NCBI GenBank assembly: GCA_027563935.2
Contig: CM050451.1
Span: 31,139,565 to 31,203,564 of the forward strand
Source of the DNA: Costus lasius
Lineage: Eukaryota > Streptophyta > Magnoliopsida > Zingiberales > Costaceae
DNA length: 64,000 nt
Direction of reading: 5' to 3'
A program made the translations under genes and the position numbers. The notes beneath the pieces were generated by a model. It made no database searches and was not told the origin of the DNA. It saw nothing but the letters and a program-made list of their open reading frames with translations. Positions 32,931 to 44,600 of the stretch are shown here, piece by piece; positions within the stretch are counted from its first letter, which is position 1, and each line of letters starts with the position of its first letter.

Positions 32931-33938
32931 CTAATTTACATCATGATCATCATTAGGCTCTTTTTCATCGTTCACAACTTTCCCTTTGGGTTCCTCTAAT
33001 TGTCTCCCACTTCTAGTGATGATAGCATTACAGTGCTCCCTAGGGTCCAATTCAGGTATTTGATCTTCTAGAGTTTTTTTGTAAGCAGCTAAGGATCCTA
33101 TTTGAGAGGTAAGATGACTGACCAATCCCTTAAGATCTTCAATCTCTTTATTTCGATTTATCATTAATTGATTTTGATTAGCCATAAACTTCTCAAGCAT
33201 GGACTTTACACTAAAAGAATTTACCTATTCAGTCAAGGTTCGCCATCCCTCATTCTCATTCTTACCATGTTGATGACAATATAGCATTCCTTCTTCAGGA
33301 GCCCACTGGTTAAGATTCAGGGCCATCTCCTCAAGCAGGGTAGAAGCATCTTCGATTGTTTTGCTCATGAGGGCTCCTCCTGCAGCAGCATCAACAATCA
33401 GACGTGTATTATAAAGTAAGCCATTATAAAATGTATGAATTAAAATCCAATCTTCAAGGCCATGGTGTGGATACTTCCGTTGTAATTCATTGAACCGCTC
33501 CCATGCCTCACTGAAAGTCTCGTCATCCTGCTGTGCAAAGCTTGTAATTTGGTTTCTCAACTGGATGGTTTTGCCGGGCAGAAAGTACTTCATCAAGAAA
33601 GCATTTGATAGTTGTTCCTATGTGGTGAAGGTACCGGTAGGTCGAGAATGTAGCCAAGAACGCGCTCGGTCCCTGAGAGAAAAAGGAAACAATCTTAGTT
33701 TTAATGCATCATCAGAAACTCCATTAATTTTAATAGTATCACAATATTCAAGAAAAAGATATAAATGTTGATAAGGATCTTCAATTGGTGATCCTCCAAA
33801 TTGATTCTACTGGATCATAGACAAGAAAGCAGGATTGATTTCGAAATTATCAGCATCAATAGCTGGTCTGGCGATGCTAAAGTGTATCTCCTGTGGTTTA
33901 GGGGCTGCATAGTCCCTAAGTGATTTCTGGTTCGCCAT
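32931..33938 (-). pseudogene. Athila-like Gag, with three in-frame stops
   Basis: Starts at ATG 33938 (MANQKSLRDYAAP), a typical Athila/Tat Gag N-terminus. The Gag domain follows (MKYFLPGKTIQLRNQITSF, DETFSEAWERF, HHGLEDWILIHTFYNGL) and a coiled region (NRNKEIEDLKGLVSHLTSQIG). In-frame TAG codons lie at about 33809, 33619 and 33227, in positions where Gln, Trp and an unknown residue would be expected. The reading frame is otherwise the same throughout, so decay is by point mutation. Confidence 0.85.
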
Positions 33939-34086
33939 CAGATCTAAATTTCTTGTGTAGTCTAAAGCAGATAGGTCAAATAACTCAAGTAAACAGAAAA
34001 GAACAGCAAGATAAAACATAAATAAGAAATAAACAAAACCTAGTCTAGCAATACTTTCAATATCTTCAATATTGACAAAAACCAAG

Positions 34087-34104
34087 GTCCCCGGCAACGG
34101 CACC
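34087..34104 (-). other. Primer binding site of the Athila-like element
   Basis: On the minus strand TGGTGCCGTTGCCGGGGA, close to the TGGCGCCGTTGCCGGGGA complementary to tRNA-Asp 3' ends used by Athila/Tat elements; one mismatch. It lies seven bases from the inferred LTR end. Confidence 0.8.
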
Positions 34105-34111
34105 AAAAACT

Positions 34112-37100
34112 TGTTGTACTCTGCAAGTGCATGGATACTCAAAGTAATAAAGAAAGATATCGAACCATAGAGACCTCATTTGTCAAGTACCTAATAATCG
34201 ATTTCTTACTATCTAGGCAATCGAAACTATGCAAGTGAACTAAAGAAGGCCAACGAAAATACCAGAGAGACAATCTGGGACTAGGGTTTCATTCATTTTA
34301 ATTTCCATGACTAGATATGAAAAGATGTTCATTGAGTCTAATTTTATCATGATAAAGATGTGATTAACTTCATAAAGAGATAGTCTCACTTTCGTGCAGA
34401 CAAACATACAGGGGACCAATCCTTGCTTTCGCGCAGGATCTATCCCATGCTGAAAATAAGTAAATCATCAATCAAAGAACTCAAGGATTACTTTCATGCA
34501 TCCAAATTCTAAGTTGATTATCTCAAGTGGAGTCTCAAGGGTCACTTTCGTGCTTCCGAGTCTCAACACAGGTTCTACTTAAGGTTCTTCAACATTCCGA
34601 TCCTCACTTTTGCGCAAGATCTTCACGTTTAACAAAATAACTCAATCCTAGATTCAAATTATCAAACATGGCAATTATTCTTCTAAAATCAAGAAATAAG
34701 AACTAACCTACTTTCTTACGGTGAGTTCCTAATATTCAATTTTAGGGTTCCTAGTTCTCAAGCAAATCACTTTTCAGCCTATAGTGTGAAAACATCTAAA
34801 AGCATGCATGATAATAAGAAAACTATGGAGAATTATAGACAATTGTCACATAAGTAGAATTATCATGCTAAAATTATACTCAACGAAGTGATGGAAAATT
34901 TATCTAGTCATTAAGAAATCAAAGGGAATTACTCCCCCATGTCCCATAAAAGGTTTAAGCTAGCATGGTAGAAAGATTACAAAATTCCATAGAGTCAAAG
35001 TGTAAGAAATCAAAGGAAGAGGGGAAAAACAAATAACCGTGCGGCTGTAATGGAAATTACAGTCATAATTTCTGCGCGTGAACAGTGCCGGTGGCGTGCT
35101 TTTGTTGATTTCTCTTCCTGTCGATCTCCTTTCACTCTGAAACTTCTAGGGTATGTTCTCCTCTTCTAGGCAAAGCTTCCCCTCAAATTTCACGGCCGGA
35201 GATGTGTTGTACGCTTCCCGGCGGTGAAACCTAGGGCAGCAGCGTGTAACTCAATTTCTCCCTCTCGAGTGGATGAAAATTAGGGCTTCTTGTCTGTGTG
35301 TGTTTGCCTTGTTGAAAGCTCCCCCTTTGCTTCTTACGGATCTTTGAATTATGGCCTGGATCATCTGCAATCGATCGCGCAAAAAATCAGGCTTCATAAA
35401 GTCCGTGGAAATCGCGTGTTCAGAATGGAATTACAGTCATGGTGTCTGTTACGGTACTGCCGTATTTTCTTTAATTTTTTATGTACAAGATTTGACCAGA
35501 ATTATGGTACTATAAAATTACTTACGGCAGTACCATATTTTCTCCAAATCTCTCTAGTCGAAAAACGCACCAAAATACAGCACCGTGGAAGTGATTACGA
35601 CCCTCCATAAAATCTGGAAATCTCTCGAGTGAAAAATAGACTGAAATTATGGCCCGTGAAATTCCTTACGGTAGTGCCGTAATTTTTGAAAAACTTTTTG
35701 GATGAAAAAAAAGCCAAATTATGGCAGTTCTCTGATATTATTGTAGCTGTGAAAATACGGTACCGTAATATAGATTACGGCCCAACCGTATTTTGGTATG
35801 AAGCTCCAATCTTCATGAAATTTGACATGCAATCTTCTCTTGATGGTGGGAGTGAAAAGTCCCCTTCAAGGGGGAGCGCAAGGGGGTGAAACCCTAAGTG
35901 TGGTGCATATAACATTTTCGCATGGGATGCTAGGGTTTCAACAAAATCGCATGTAATATATTCTTATGATCAACTTCAAATGATTGAATGGATCAAGAGG
36001 AAGTTCATACCAACGCCATTAGATTGGATGGTGCCTTGGAAGTAAGATTGCGAAAGGGCTTTCCTCCCTAGGTGGCGCACACAAGAAGATGATGGCTACT
36101 CCTTGTGTTCCTTGTGCTAGCAAGGCTTCAAGGCTCTTGTCGTTTGAAGGAGATGGAAATACACTTTCGGCTAGGGCGATGAAGCTCTCCTTCTTGTCGT
36201 CGAGACCAACCCTTACGCGAATGGATAGACGACCAAGCAAGAAGACAACATGCGTTGAGGCGTTTTCTTAGATGAGGCGTTACATGATTTCCCAATATGG
36301 AAAGTCATGAAGCTATCGCCCACTCAAAGCAAACCGCCCTAAAACGCTTTCACCTTGAACCAACCGTTCGCACATATGTGAACCGGTTCAATGGAATTCG
36401 GTCTAATGCTTTTGGTTCAAAGACCAAACCGAAAACAACCCAAGCCACGGTCTAGATCTCTCTCTGAACCAAATGGTTCAAGATCTAACCGTTGATCTCT
36501 TGATGCTTCTGATCTCACTGATCTAGCATCACTTCTCTCGATCGAAGCTTACCGATCTCAATCCCTAATCAATCAAACATGATCAGATCAGATCTCACTT
36601 ACAATCAGAGTTTAAACTCCTTTAAAACTGAACCAAAACAATTCAGTCCACACGATCTGACTTACGTAAGCCATATCACCAAATTGTGCGACCCTAAGGG
36701 TTTCCTTTAAATGTCGGTAACGATAACTTACGTTATCACGATCAGTGAGGGGTATCTAGCAACACATCACTGTCTCCCGATATAAAGGAAAAAGTCTTCC
36801 AAGACTACACCCAAACCACAGCACAAGTGTGAATCCACTTCACTAGGCATACATGTTTCCTTTGCCACTGGATGTTCTTATTGGACAAGTGTGTCAAGCT
36901 TGTTATTCCAATATGATGAGCATGACTAGATCAGATGAACATAGTCATCAGGGTATGGCCATACACTATCTCAATCATCTCATGCAAGGGGGGCCCCTTC
37001 AGAACATCACTCTCCAAACAAGGAGACGGCAATCCTATATCTATCACTAGTGCCCTAACCTGACTCATGATCATTATCCAAGATAGTCTATAACCATTAT

Positions 37101-37757
37101 GTTTCAAATGATATTGAACTACCTCAAAACAATGACAATCATCATTTAGAAACACAAGTGATCTCAAGTCAGAGGACATGTGCCACTTGATGCAAACAAG
37201 GATTATTCACATTGTGACAAACAATTGAATATCCTAGTAGGGTCTGTCCAGTACATCCAATGTACCCATGAGTCTACATCTTATTCCATGCTCGAAGCAT
37301 CCTATAAGATTAGAACACATATTAGTCTCAATCATATCAAGGCTGTCTCATGTTCACCAAGATATCTCGACTAAGGACATTACAGCATGTCAGCCTAGCT
37401 GAACAGCATTGAGACATTATTCAGAAGCACACTTATTGCAGCAGACAATGTAACATACTGAATAACAACCATTACCTTTATAAACATAAGAGTTTATATA
37501 CATGATACTGATAGAATCCCAAGGCCTCAAACATTAGCCTTAAGGGCATACCCCAACAGGGAGTCCATTCATGCATCTGGAATTGCTTGAAAATGCCTGA
37601 AAATTGTTCCTTTTTACCTGAAAATCATCAAAAACCAAAAAGAGTGTAGATCCCACAGTATTTGATAAAAAAGCATAAAAATAAGCAAAGAGTGTAAATA
37701 TGACACAAAAACATCTATCAAATGGCACAAAATTTACTATAAATTTCAGTGTCATCA
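34112..37757 (-). repeat. 5' LTR of the Athila-like element, split by a solo LTR
   Basis: Plus-strand start TGTTGTACTCTGCAAG next to the primer site; inferred end GTGTCATCA at 37757, so on its own strand the LTR runs TGATGACAC to ACAACA. Removing the solo copia LTR and its duplicated 5 bp leaves about 1.9 kb. Part of it (35032-35583) matches the left LTR piece at 1-551. The outer boundary is inferred from TG/CA ends only. Confidence 0.7.
35853..37558 (-). repeat. Solo copia LTR of the same family
   Basis: A complete 1706-bp LTR in minus orientation (plus-strand TGAAAAGTCCCC to CCCCAACA) with target duplication gggag at 35848-35852 and 37559-37563 and no internal sequence. This is the normal product of recombination between two LTRs of one element. 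Hairpin at 36722-36737 with loop GTAA on the LTR sense strand. The LTR end carries the GC hairpin CCCCTTCAAGGGG (35861-35873). Confidence 0.95.
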
Positions 37758-39163
37758 GTATCGGTACCACAATCCCGAATTGAAATCGGTACCAGTACCG
37801 AAGTACCAAAATACCAGTACTAAAATACAAAATATCAAAAAGTTCAGTATAGTATTTTGATACTGGTCCCATATGCTCAGCCCTAGTACCAGCGACGGCA
37901 ATGACCACCAGCGAGCTCCAACCTTCCTTCCCCCTCTCCCCTCACCACTCCAACTACTGAGATGCAGTTGAACACACAAAAAAATGCGTCGAACCTAAAC
38001 TCTAGTGGCCCTACTCTCTTCCAGCAATTCCTACACTCGCCACTAAACTCCAGCGAGCAAGTGACAAATGTCTGGTGAACTCCTACAATTTCTAGTGACT
38101 TCCAATGAGGTTCTATTGATTTCTAGCAATATTCTAATAGATTCTGGTGGCCTCCGGCATAGATGCATCGGTTGAGACCTTCTAGTCTCGGCCTAGTCTT
38201 TGACACTCATGGATTTGGTGGGATCATGGCCTACCAGCTTTCCGGTGATTGTTGTTGACGTAGAGTGTTCCTCGTTTTACGATGACACATGTGGGTTGCA
38301 CCTGCACAAGCTGCGGACTAAGATAATACCCACACTGTTTGTATAGCTATAACATTTATATCACAAATTTTATATTTGCAATAGGTATCAGAATTTACCT
38401 TATTTGTTAGTTTAACTTATTTGAATGAACAACACATGTGATTTAATAATAAAAATAATAATATATTATTAGAATAATAAATAAATAAATAATAATAGTG
38501 GTAATAATATAAATAATTAGGATATTTCATAGACACGTACTTACATAGTAAATCATGGTTGCTAGTGTATGGGGACTCAAGCACATAGGATTCATTTAGA
38601 CTGTAGTTAAATCGACTGGTACTGTTAAGTAGGAATCCTCCATTATCTTTTGAGAAGGTGCCAATTGCATGTGTAAGATAGTAACACTCTACATTATCTT
38701 TCATTCCATTGTTTATTTTCAATTTCGTTGTTCCTGTATAATTCCATTGAAACATGATACTACCTGCTTGTCACATGTGCATGATTTAATAAGACTTGTT
38801 GCATTACATATTATGAGTTATTTATATTAATCCTAGTTTTGTCTAGCTTGTTTTTTATTATCTATTGAGGATTAGTTGGAGTAGTGGTGACTAGTCAGGC
38901 CATGACCATAGTCATGGAATGAGCCATTGGACTATGGGCATCTAGTTTGTGTGATGCTGATGAGTTGCCTTGGGCACTACGGTATGGCTAGGTATAGAGC
39001 GCTACATTAGCGGGCTATCGATGAATAATCATTTCATTGTCTAGGGAGCTTGCAATGGAACCACTCTCTCAGTGTGAGTCATTGGACCATTTTGGTTACG
39101 AGCTCCTAGTTTTATTTGTGTTGTGTAGCATATATTTTTTTTATCATATTTAAATGTATGATA
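37758..39163. other. Unassigned, degraded intergenic sequence
   Basis: No coding region, RNA gene or bounded repeat recognised. 37758-37870 is rich in GGTACC/AGTACC strings, and 38441-38515 is an AT-rich stretch with AAT repeats. Short open frames here show no recognisable motifs. Confidence 0.5.
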
Positions 39164-40292
39164 TGTTCCGCAAGTGTACGGATTTATCGAAGTAATAAAA
39201 AGATTATCGTTCCCAATGAGGATTAGGCGGTTAAGTACAGACTCTTCAACTCGTTTGAATCTAGGCAGAACCAAATGATGGGTTGTGTTGAACTCTAAGC
39301 ACAAGCAATATCGGAAACAGTGTTAAGGGGGTTTCAATTACAGGAAGATCGAGATGTTAGGGTTTTACCACACTGACAAATACGAATCGAATAAAGATAA
39401 CTCTATCAATAGAAAATGTTTATCAAGAAAGGAACTTTTCCTTATGTATGGACTACCTCCTCCCGAAGTGTAATCCGGTATCGAATTACGTTAACTCCCT
39501 ACTCTCGTGACAGTTAACGTAACTAGACCCCTTGAGTTCTATGAAAAGCTTGTTAAATCCTTCAGACGAATCTAATCTACTCCCGTGATTGGATTCGAAG
39601 GTTCGATTAAAATAGATCGGACGTTGCGATTCACCTCCCGGTACTTCTCGCAACGTCTAATACGCAATTATACATGACCAGTGTAAACAACGAATCAAAC
39701 ACAATTTCAATCAAATCATGATAACATAATCATATAAAAAGAGTGAAAATACAGATTAACTCGTAAAAGTTAGTGGGCTAAGCCCTTAATCCCGAAAATA
39801 GAGTCTACTCGCTCATGTTTTTAAGAAACGATATGTTTATACGATGAATAAGTATGAATCTTCTAAAAATCGCAAGAATTTCACTAAGACAGAAATTAAA
39901 TTGGCTTCCCCTCAATCTAATGAAGAAGAAGAGTCAATCAATCTGGTCTTTTGCGTGGAATCTCGCCGGAATCTGCTCAGAAATCAAAAATTCGCCCTAG
40001 TCACCGCTGCCGGTTGCCTTTGTCCAAAAAACTATCCTTTACCCTCGAAAAATCATGATCTTTTATAGCACAAAATCATGCAATAAGCCCAAAATATGAT
40101 CTAAAATATAGACAAAAGTGTGGTGTAAATACAACGCATCAGAGGGTATGGTCCTCGCACACTCTCCTTTCTCACCGCCCCATAGGGCCTGGTCCTCACT
40201 GACCTCCTCGGAGCCATAATACCAGTCAAAACAATCCAATATATGCAAATTTTGATAAAAACTCGTAATGCTACAGTAACTCTAGAAATCGT
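39164..40292 (-). repeat. Probable degraded Athila/Tat-type LTR remnant
   Basis: The first 50 bases, TGTTCCGCAAGTGTACGG followed by a match to AAGTAATAAA and TATCG, align with the start of the gypsy LTR at 34112 (TCTGCAAGTGCATGGAT, AAGTAATAAA, TATCG). Further in it has the same style of alternating ctcccg blocks. No primer site is visible to its left, so it is a solo or truncated LTR. The right boundary is taken at the next LTR start and is not proven. Confidence 0.5.
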
Positions 40293-41545
40293 TGTTGGTG
40301 TATATGCCCTAGGACCTAGTATTGGTCCATTATTGTACTACTTGACTTTGATATTTATATATCATTCTGGTATTGTCATTATCTATGTATGTCTACATCT
40401 GTGATTGTGTACTTACTTGATAAATTTCCTTGGAGACAGATTGGATATGTGCTCAAATAATTGTCCCCATTCGATGTACCTGAGTGGATATGAGACAACT
40501 CTAGTACTTGTGAGACTGGTATATGGGCTGGTTAGGCACGAGATGCTAACGCAGACATATGGGTATATCAGTGGTGAATATACTGGATCGATCCGCTATG
40601 AGGCAATGACTTGGTGTCATGAGTTATCCACACAAGTGATAGAAGATGCATTGATCCCTTAACTTGAGGTCATTGGCCATTTTATATGGTTAGGGACATG
40701 CTTTGATACAACCTAACACCTCGCCGTAGTTGGGAGGTAATAATGGTTGTCATTGAGCATGTCACGATCCATATTAGAAGGTCAATGTACAGATAAAGGA
40801 TTTGCCCCTTCCTGAGGGAAATTTGATATTCATGAAGCTCCTCTATGGTTCTATGATTGAAAGTGTATAGCCATACCTAGGTGAAGACCTGATTTAGTCA
40901 TAACCATGTGATTGGGTGAAAACAAGTGATGACACACTTGTCCAATTGGATATCAGTTTGGCAAAGGGACTGTAATGTATCTATACCTAGTCGCGATGAC
41001 GGGGATGTCGATGTTGATATCCATTCCGATGACTTGGGTAGCAGTGATGCACTGCTAAGTGCCACTCACTACTTGTGGTGACCTTAGGTCAGCATTACCA
41101 ACGTCAAAGGAACCTACAGGGTCGCACACCAAGATACTCGAGTTCTCGTATTGATCGGGAAGCCTTATCATCGAGTTATTGGATAGCTCGGATCGATTTG
41201 GGAGATTTCATCAACGCCAATGGGCCTGATGAGATGGAAGATAGTTATTGGAGCCAAACTTCATTTTTGGCAGGTTGACCCGTATTTGACCATGGTTGGT
41301 CAAATTTGGATTAGGGTTGCATTGGATTGGATCCAATTGCTTAATCAACCCTTGTAATGAAGTTTGGGCTAGCCCATTATCTAATGAGGCCCAATAACAA
41401 GTTGTCATGAAGAGGCAAAAAGCTAAAAGGGTATAATGGGGAGAAAAGCCAACCCCATTGGCGCCAAGGGCATAATGGGGTGAGCTTGGCGCAATTTGCG
41501 TCCTTTGGAAGGAATTGGCGCCTCCCCTTCATGCTTGGATGGAAA
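40293..41545 (+). repeat. Diverged relative of the copia LTR, truncated
   Basis: Begins TGTTGGTGTATATGCCC and shares with the main family, in the same order, AGTGTATAGCCATACC, ACACTTGTCCAAT, a GTGATGCACTGCTA block, an inverted repeat TGACC-TTA-GGTCA (41079-41091) and AGGGTCGCACA. The rest is hardly alignable. It is an older lineage, cut at 41545 by insertion of a plus-strand family LTR. Confidence 0.75.
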
Positions 41546-42166
41546 TGTTGGGGTATGCCCTTAAGGCTAATGTTTGAGGCCTTGGGATTGTAACAGTATC
41601 ATGTATAAACTCTTATGTTTATAAAGGCAATGGTTGTTATTCAGTTGGTTACATTGTCTGCTGCAATAAGTGTGCTTCTGAATAATGTCTCAAAGCTGTT
41701 CAGCTTGGCTGACATGCTGTTTTGTCCTTAGTCGAAATATCTTGGTGAACATGAGACAGCCTTGATATGATTGAGACTAATATGTGTTCTAATCTTATAG
41801 GATGCTTCGAGCATGGAATAAGATGTAGACTCATGGGTACATTGGATGTACTGGACAGACCCTACTAGGATATTCAATTGCTTGTCACAATGTGAATAAT
41901 CCTTGATTGCAACAAGTGGCACATGTCCTCTGACTTGAGATCACTTGTGTTTCTAAATGATGATTGTCATTGTTTTGAGATAGTTCAATATCATTTGAAA
42001 CATAATGGTTATAGACTATCTTGGATAATGATCATGAGTCAGGTTAGGACACTAGTGATAGATATAGGATTGCCGTCTCCTTGTTTAAGGAGTGTGATGT
42101 TCTAAAGGGGCCCCCCTGGATGAGATGATTGAGAAAGTGTATGGCCATACCCAGGTGACTATGTTC
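41546..42166 (+). repeat. 5' part of a plus-strand family LTR, truncated
   Basis: Starts TGTTGGGGTATGCCC and follows the family LTR as far as the block before ATCTGATC (ends GACTATGTTC). It stops where a minus-strand LTR starts at 42167. The remaining part of this LTR is not in the window; it may lie right of 64000 on the far side of element F. Confidence 0.85.
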
Positions 42167-42931
42167 TGTAAGGGACCCCTTTCAAGAGGGGGGCGAAACC
42201 CAGCATGGCGCATATAAGGGAATATAGCAGCGGAAGGGGGTTTCAAGAGTCGCAAAGCATGTATAAGATGATCAACTTTGAAAGCTTAAACAAATAGGAT
42301 GTGATTCATACCATGGCCATCGATTGGATGGCGCCTTGGAAGCAAAGACCAAAGAAGATCTTCTCCAAATCGTCACACACAAGATGAAGATGCGCTTCTT
42401 CTTGTCGTCCCTTGTGCTAGCAAGGATCGTCCAAGTATCCTTGATCGAATGGAAAGGGAAAGAGAAAAATTTCTTGCTTGGCGAAAAAACTCTCCCAATG
42501 TCGTCCACTTCTTCTTCACGAGAGAATGCCTCAAGAGCAAAGTCAAGCGACGACAATAGAGCGAGAGGGAGGCGTGAAGAGAGACCACAAGAATCGTGGT
42601 CACGTAAGTGACATGCTTTCTAAAAATAGAAAGCCACTCTTCCATATGCGATCATGGGTTTACCCCAATCGCAAACCTCTCTTAAATTGAACCACACGCT
42701 CAACCAATGAGCTGGTTCATTTCGGTTTGGTCCAAGACCAATTAACCCAAGCAATATGGTCTAGATCTCAATTAAACCCTAAGGCTCCAGATCTAACCGT
42801 TCATCTCCTGATGCTCCTGATCTCACCGATCGAGCATCCATTCTCTCGATCGAAGCTTACCGATCTCAAGCCCTAATCAATCAAACATGATCAGACCAGA
42901 TCTCACTTACAATCAGAGATTAAATCCCTTT
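42167..42931 (-). repeat. Minus-strand LTR fragment, probable outer end of element F
   Basis: Starts TGTAAGGGACCCC, the reverse end of a family LTR most like B's (B reads GGGGTTCCCTTCA). It runs to AAATCCCTTT at 42931, where D's 3' LTR starts. The next LTR block is missing here; sequence from further along the LTR reappears at 53653. Confidence 0.75.
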
Positions 42932-44580
42932 TGAAGGAACCCCTAGTTCAAAGGGGGGAGAAACCCTAAACTTGCGATTCTAACAAGCATGGCGAAAAGG
43001 GTTTCTAAACAAGATCGAATATGATAACTATATGATCAACTTGAAGTTATGAGAACTCATACCAAAGCCATGAAGAGGGTGGCAGCTTGGAAGCAAGAGA
43101 TCAAAGTAGGTCTCCTCTTCAAGTTCACACACAAGATGAGGGGTGGCTACCCTTTAGGATCTTCCTTGTGCTAGCAAGAGATCCCAATGTCCTTGTCGTG
43201 TGTTGAGATGCGCTTGGCCGAGAGCTGCCGTCTCCAAGAATCCTCTTTCGTCCAACGAAGATGACAATTCAGTAAAAACCGATTTGCGTTAAGCCTTCTC
43301 CAATCAAGTCATGGCGTTACACTTCCATAAATGGAAGGTTTTCAAGCCATGCGCTCACTTGAAGGAAAAACCGCCCAACAAGCCTTTACACCTTGAACCA
43401 TACGTTCACCCATGTGAACCGGTTCAAGTCAATTAGGTTCAACCCAATTCGGTTTATTAAACCAGCCCAAGCCATGGTCTAGATCTCTTTGAACCAAATG
43501 GTTCAAGATCTAACCGTTCATCTCTTGATGCTCTTGATCTCTATGATCTAGCATCCAAACTCTCGATCGAAGCTTACCGATCTCAAGCCCCAATCAATCA
43601 AACATGATCAGACTAGATCTCACTTACAATCAGAGTCTGAACTCGTTTAAACTGAGTCTAAACAGTTCAGTCCACACGATCTGACTTAAGTAAGCCATAT
43701 CATCAAATTGTGCGACCCTGAGGGTTTCCTTTAAATGTCGGTAACGATAACTTTCGTTATCACAATCAGTGAGGGGTATCTAGCAACACATCACTGTCTC
43801 CCGATATAAAGGAAAGAGTCTTCCAAGACTACACCCAAACCACAGCACAAGTGTGAATCAACTCACTTGGCATACATGTGTCCTTTGCCACTGGATGTTC
43901 TTATTGGACAAGCGGGTCAAGCTTGTAACTCCAATATGATGAGCATGATTAGATCAGATGAACATAGTCATCTGGGTATGGCCATACACTTCCTCAATCA
44001 TCTCATATAGGGGGGCCCTTTAGAACATCACACTCCTTAAACAAGGAGACGGCAATCCTTTATCTATCACAAGAGCCCTAACCTGATTCAAGCTCACCAT
44101 CCAAGATAGTCTATAATCATTATGTTTCAAATGATATTGAACTACCTCAAAACAATGACAATCATCATTTAGAAACACAAGTGATCTCAAGTCAAAGGAC
44201 ATGTGCCACTTGCTGCTTATAAGGATCATTCACATTGTGACAAGCAATGGAATATCCCAGTAGGGTCTGTCCAGTACATCCAATGTACCCATGAGTCTAC
44301 ATCTTATTCCATGCTCGAAGCATCCTATAAGATTAGCACACATATTAGTCTCAATCATATCAAGGTTGTCTCATGTTCACCAAGATATCTCGACTAAGGA
44401 CAAAGAGCATGTCAGCCCAGCTGAACAGCTTTGAGACATTATTCAGAAGTACACTTATTATAGCAGACAAGGTAACAATCTGAATAACAACCATGCCTTT
44501 ATAAAACACAAGAGTTTCTTACATGATACTTATTACAATCCCAAGGCCTCAAACATTAGCCTTAAGGGCATACTCCAACA
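42932..44580 (-). repeat. 3' LTR of element D
   Basis: Plus-strand TGAAGGAACCCC to TACTCCAACA. Hairpin at 43746-43761; on the LTR sense strand the loop is GAAA. Followed by the reversed polypurine tract (44581-44591). Confidence 0.95.
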
Positions 44581-44600
44581 ATCTCCCACTTGCACTTAAT

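Larger units (their letters stand above)
1..37757 (-). mobile_element. Decayed Athila/Tat-like Ty3/gypsy retrotransposon, host of elements A, B, C and a solo LTR
   Basis: Seen: pieces in minus-strand order are LTR (34112-37757), tRNA-Asp type primer site, gag, aspartic protease, RT, RNase H, integrase, then a second LTR piece (1-551). The order protease-RT-RNase H-integrase is that of Ty3/gypsy. The protease has CDLGASVSLMP and the pol has ILGRPFLA, as in the Athila/Tat lineage, and the tail after pol contains TTGGGAGGCAACCC on the minus strand, common in that lineage. Own sequence is roughly 10-11 kb once insertions are removed. Many stops and frameshifts make it non-functional. Its left end lies outside the window, so its target duplication cannot be tested; the five bases after the right end are gtatc. 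Confidence 0.85.
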
